Source: Halanaerobiaceae bacterium (GTDB lineage Bacteria > Bacillota > Halanaerobiia > Halanaerobiales > DTU029). Taken from it: DNA of 17,210 bases. The stretch spans positions 1-17,210 of the forward strand of contig JAAYLO010000095.1 in the NCBI GenBank assembly GCA_012521855.1, in the 5' to 3' direction. Numbering within the stretch: the first letter of the stretch is position 1; every line of letters starts with the position of its first letter. The translations under genes and the position numbers were made by a program. The notes under the pieces were generated by a model that ran no database searches, was not told the DNA's origin, and worked only from the letters and a program-made list of their open reading frames with translations. This document shows positions 15,536 to 17,210 of the stretch, one piece after another.

Positions 15536-15620
15536 CTGACCAATCCCATTTAGTTATTATGAAATCATTTATTTATATTTTGCCTGTTCTTGCAAAAAAG
15601 ATACAATTCCTTAAAAAGTG

Positions 15621-17210
15621 TTATAGATTATATATATCTGAAAACTCAATATCAACTTTATTTGTCAATTCCACAACATTCCCGTTTTCATGAGCATTAT
15701 AATAATAGCTGTCATTACAGATGGGAATTTCCACTATAAATTCACTACCCTTCCCGTATTCACTCTTTACATTAATACTGCCTCCATGGAGTTCTACAAG
15801 ATATTTAGTTATAGACAAACCTATTCCGCTGCCTTCACTACCCCTCTTGAAGGTCTCATCAACCTGGCGGAACTGTTCAAAGATCATATCCAGTTTATCA
15901 TGCTTTATCCCTATACCGGTATCTTTTACAGATATGATTACAAATCCATTCTTTTCAGTTATACTCAAAATGATCCTGTCTCCCTTTTTGGTAAACTTTA
16001 TGGCATTTGAGAGAAGATTGAGGAGTATCCTCTCTATTGCCAGCGGGTCACAGGTAAGCTCCTTATCCTTGATCTTGCAGTTAAAAACAAATTTTCTCCC
16101 GCTTTCTTTCATATATGATTCTACTGAAGAAACGATCTGTTTTATCAGGGCTATCAAATCACATTTTTTCAGGTTCAGGTGATAATCATCTATACTCATT
16201 TTGGTCAGGTCAATCAGATTATGGACCAGTCTCAATAAGCGGTAGCTGTTTTGCTTGATAATCCCTGTATATGAACGGATTTTCTTATCATCACTATAGG
16301 CTGCCATTTTGTTGATATGCATCTCTATCAGATGAAGGGAAGAAAAAATAAGATTCAAGGGTGTCTTGAATTCATGAGAGAGGTTGGCAAAAAACTTGTT
16401 CTTCAGTTTATTAAATTCCAGTTCTGCCCTGTTGCTCTTGATCTCTTCTCTCTGTTCGCGGATCATATTTTCAGCACTTTTCCTGTCACTGATATTCTCA
16501 ATATATGATAAAATATAATCATCATAGCCTGTCCCATTCACACTCAGCCTGCTGTAAAAATTCACCCAGATATATGTACCTGATCTTACAAGGAGCCTTG
16601 CCTCCATGTTGATATCTTCCACCCTCTTTTCAGCCAGAACATTCAATAAATACCTGTTTTTTAGAATGTCTTCCGGGTGCATGATATCATATATATTTAT
16701 ATTCATAAGGTCATGCATATTATAGCCGAGCATTTTACAGAGAGTCTCATTAAACAATATTATCTTGCCGTTTTTATCAGACAGGAGAATACCGCTGCTG
16801 GCCTTCTGGAAATTGAGAGTAAGGAAGTTTTCACTGGCATTGAGGTTGTCAATCGTTATATCAAGGGCTTTTTTCAGGCTCTCTTGTTTGGTAATATCAA
16901 TGGCAGTACATACTACACACTTAATTGAACCATCTTCGTCCAGTTTAGGTACTTTTGTGATTGATAAAATTTTTGCTTTACCGGAAGGATCACTGATCTT
17001 CTTTTTTATTGTTACTTTATTTTTTGTTGAAAAGACCTTTTGATTATCTTCAAAAAGCAGTTCTCTTTCTTCCTGAGTAAAATTATCATTACTGCTTTTC
17101 ATGTAAAAATAAACTTTATTCCTCTGAAAGAAATTGGCCAGGGTCTCATTTACTGCAATTACCGTATTTTCATCTTTTATAGTCCACACCAGTACATTAA
17201 TATGATCCAT
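15621..17210 (-). CDS. PAS-PAS sensor histidine kinase, possibly incomplete at 5' end
   Basis: At least 529 residues. A first PAS-like domain (about 1-110, starting abruptly with INVLVWTIKDENTVIAVNET) and a second (about 125-245, SGILLSDKNGKIILFNETL) precede a short coiled coil (about 245-270). HisKA follows, with phospho-acceptor H279 in FFANLSHEFKTPLN, then a HATPase domain with the N box (N399/N403), DTGIGI (431-436) and GSGIGLSI (461-468). No membrane span is visible, so the part seen is cytoplasmic. The formal ATG is the last three bases of the window and has no visible ribosome binding site. Since PAS domains of this sort often follow other domains, the real start may lie beyond the edge. 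No response regulator is in view. A role in controlling the adjacent pullulanase is conceivable but unsupported. Confidence 0.88.
   Translation of the reverse strand: MDHINVLVWTIKDENTVIAVNETLANFFQRNKVYFYMKSSNDNFTQEERELLFEDNQKVFSTKNKVTIKKKISDPSGKAKILSITKVPKLDEDGSIKCVVCTAIDITKQESLKKALDITIDNLNASENFLTLNFQKASSGILLSDKNGKIILFNETLCKMLGYNMHDLMNINIYDIMHPEDILKNRYLLNVLAEKRVEDINMEARLLVRSGTYIWVNFYSRLSVNGTGYDDYILSYIENISDRKSAENMIREQREEIKSNRAELEFNKLKNKFFANLSHEFKTPLNLIFSSLHLIEMHINKMAAYSDDKKIRSYTGIIKQNSYRLLRLVHNLIDLTKMSIDDYHLNLKKCDLIALIKQIVSSVESYMKESGRKFVFNCKIKDKELTCDPLAIERILLNLLSNAIKFTKKGDRIILSITEKNGFVIISVKDTGIGIKHDKLDMIFEQFRQVDETFKRGSEGSGIGLSITKYLVELHGGSINVKSEYGKGSEFIVEIPICNDSYYYNAHENGNVVELTNKVDIEFSDIYNL

Noticed and set aside
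15578..15597. Inverted repeat TTTTGC-N8-GCAAAA between the kinase and pullulanase genes
   Set aside because: Six-base arms in AT-rich sequence are expected by chance. It lacks a T-tract for a terminator and is not placed over a recognisable promoter.

Overview
The window reads as chromosomal DNA of an AT-rich, Gram-positive-type anaerobic Firmicute, most likely of the order Halanaerobiales. This assignment is an inference. It rests on AGGAGG-type ribosome binding sites, a leucine T-box, an SspF-like small acid-soluble spore protein (so probably a spore former or a descendant of one), a YqeK/NadD/LytR/RsfS cluster, a cytoplasmic type I pullulanase and a double-PAS sensor kinase. I see no tRNA or rRNA gene, CRISPR array, insertion sequence or prophage.

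Layout. (1) Positions 1-3530, + strand: an ECF sigma factor, its overlapping zinc-finger anti-sigma factor carrying a DUF4349 sensor region, and a DUF4153-type membrane protein gene that is broken by an internal deletion and frameshift. A good match to an ECF-type promoter lies directly upstream of the sigma gene, so the locus probably activates itself. (2) 3493-6130, - strand: a single-gene AcnB-type aconitase unit with its own SigA promoter and a terminator shared with the convergent DUF4153 locus. (3) 6215-6760, + strand: a divergent single gene for an RseC-like membrane protein. (4) 6763-7114: decayed remains of an M50 (site-2-protease-like) metallopeptidase. (5) 7131-10037, - strand: leuS with a consensus promoter, a complete leucine T-box leader (specifier CUC) and a 3' terminator. 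(6) 10034-12873, - strand: the operon nadD-yqeK-LCP/lytR-rsfS, with nearly no spacing and its own promoter. (7) 12860-13524, - strand: a membrane-anchored coiled-coil protein of unknown function followed by the spore-protein gene. (8) 13595-17210, - strand: pullulanase preceded by a PAS-PAS histidine kinase that runs to, and perhaps past, the window edge.

How the parts relate: the sigma/anti-sigma/DUF4153 group looks like an envelope-stress regulon whose third member has been lost. The nadD operon joins NAD synthesis, dinucleotide-polyphosphate clearance, wall-polymer ligation and ribosome silencing in an order common in Firmicutes. leuS is controlled by uncharged tRNA-Leu. Most of the window is ordinary housekeeping. 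I do not see a clearly new multi-gene system. The best second-look items are the two gene remnants made by internal deletion (DUF4153 and M50), the terminator placed immediately before the DUF4153 ribosome binding site, the two-membrane-span DUF4349 anti-sigma factor, and the uncharacterised coiled-coil protein beside the spore-protein gene.
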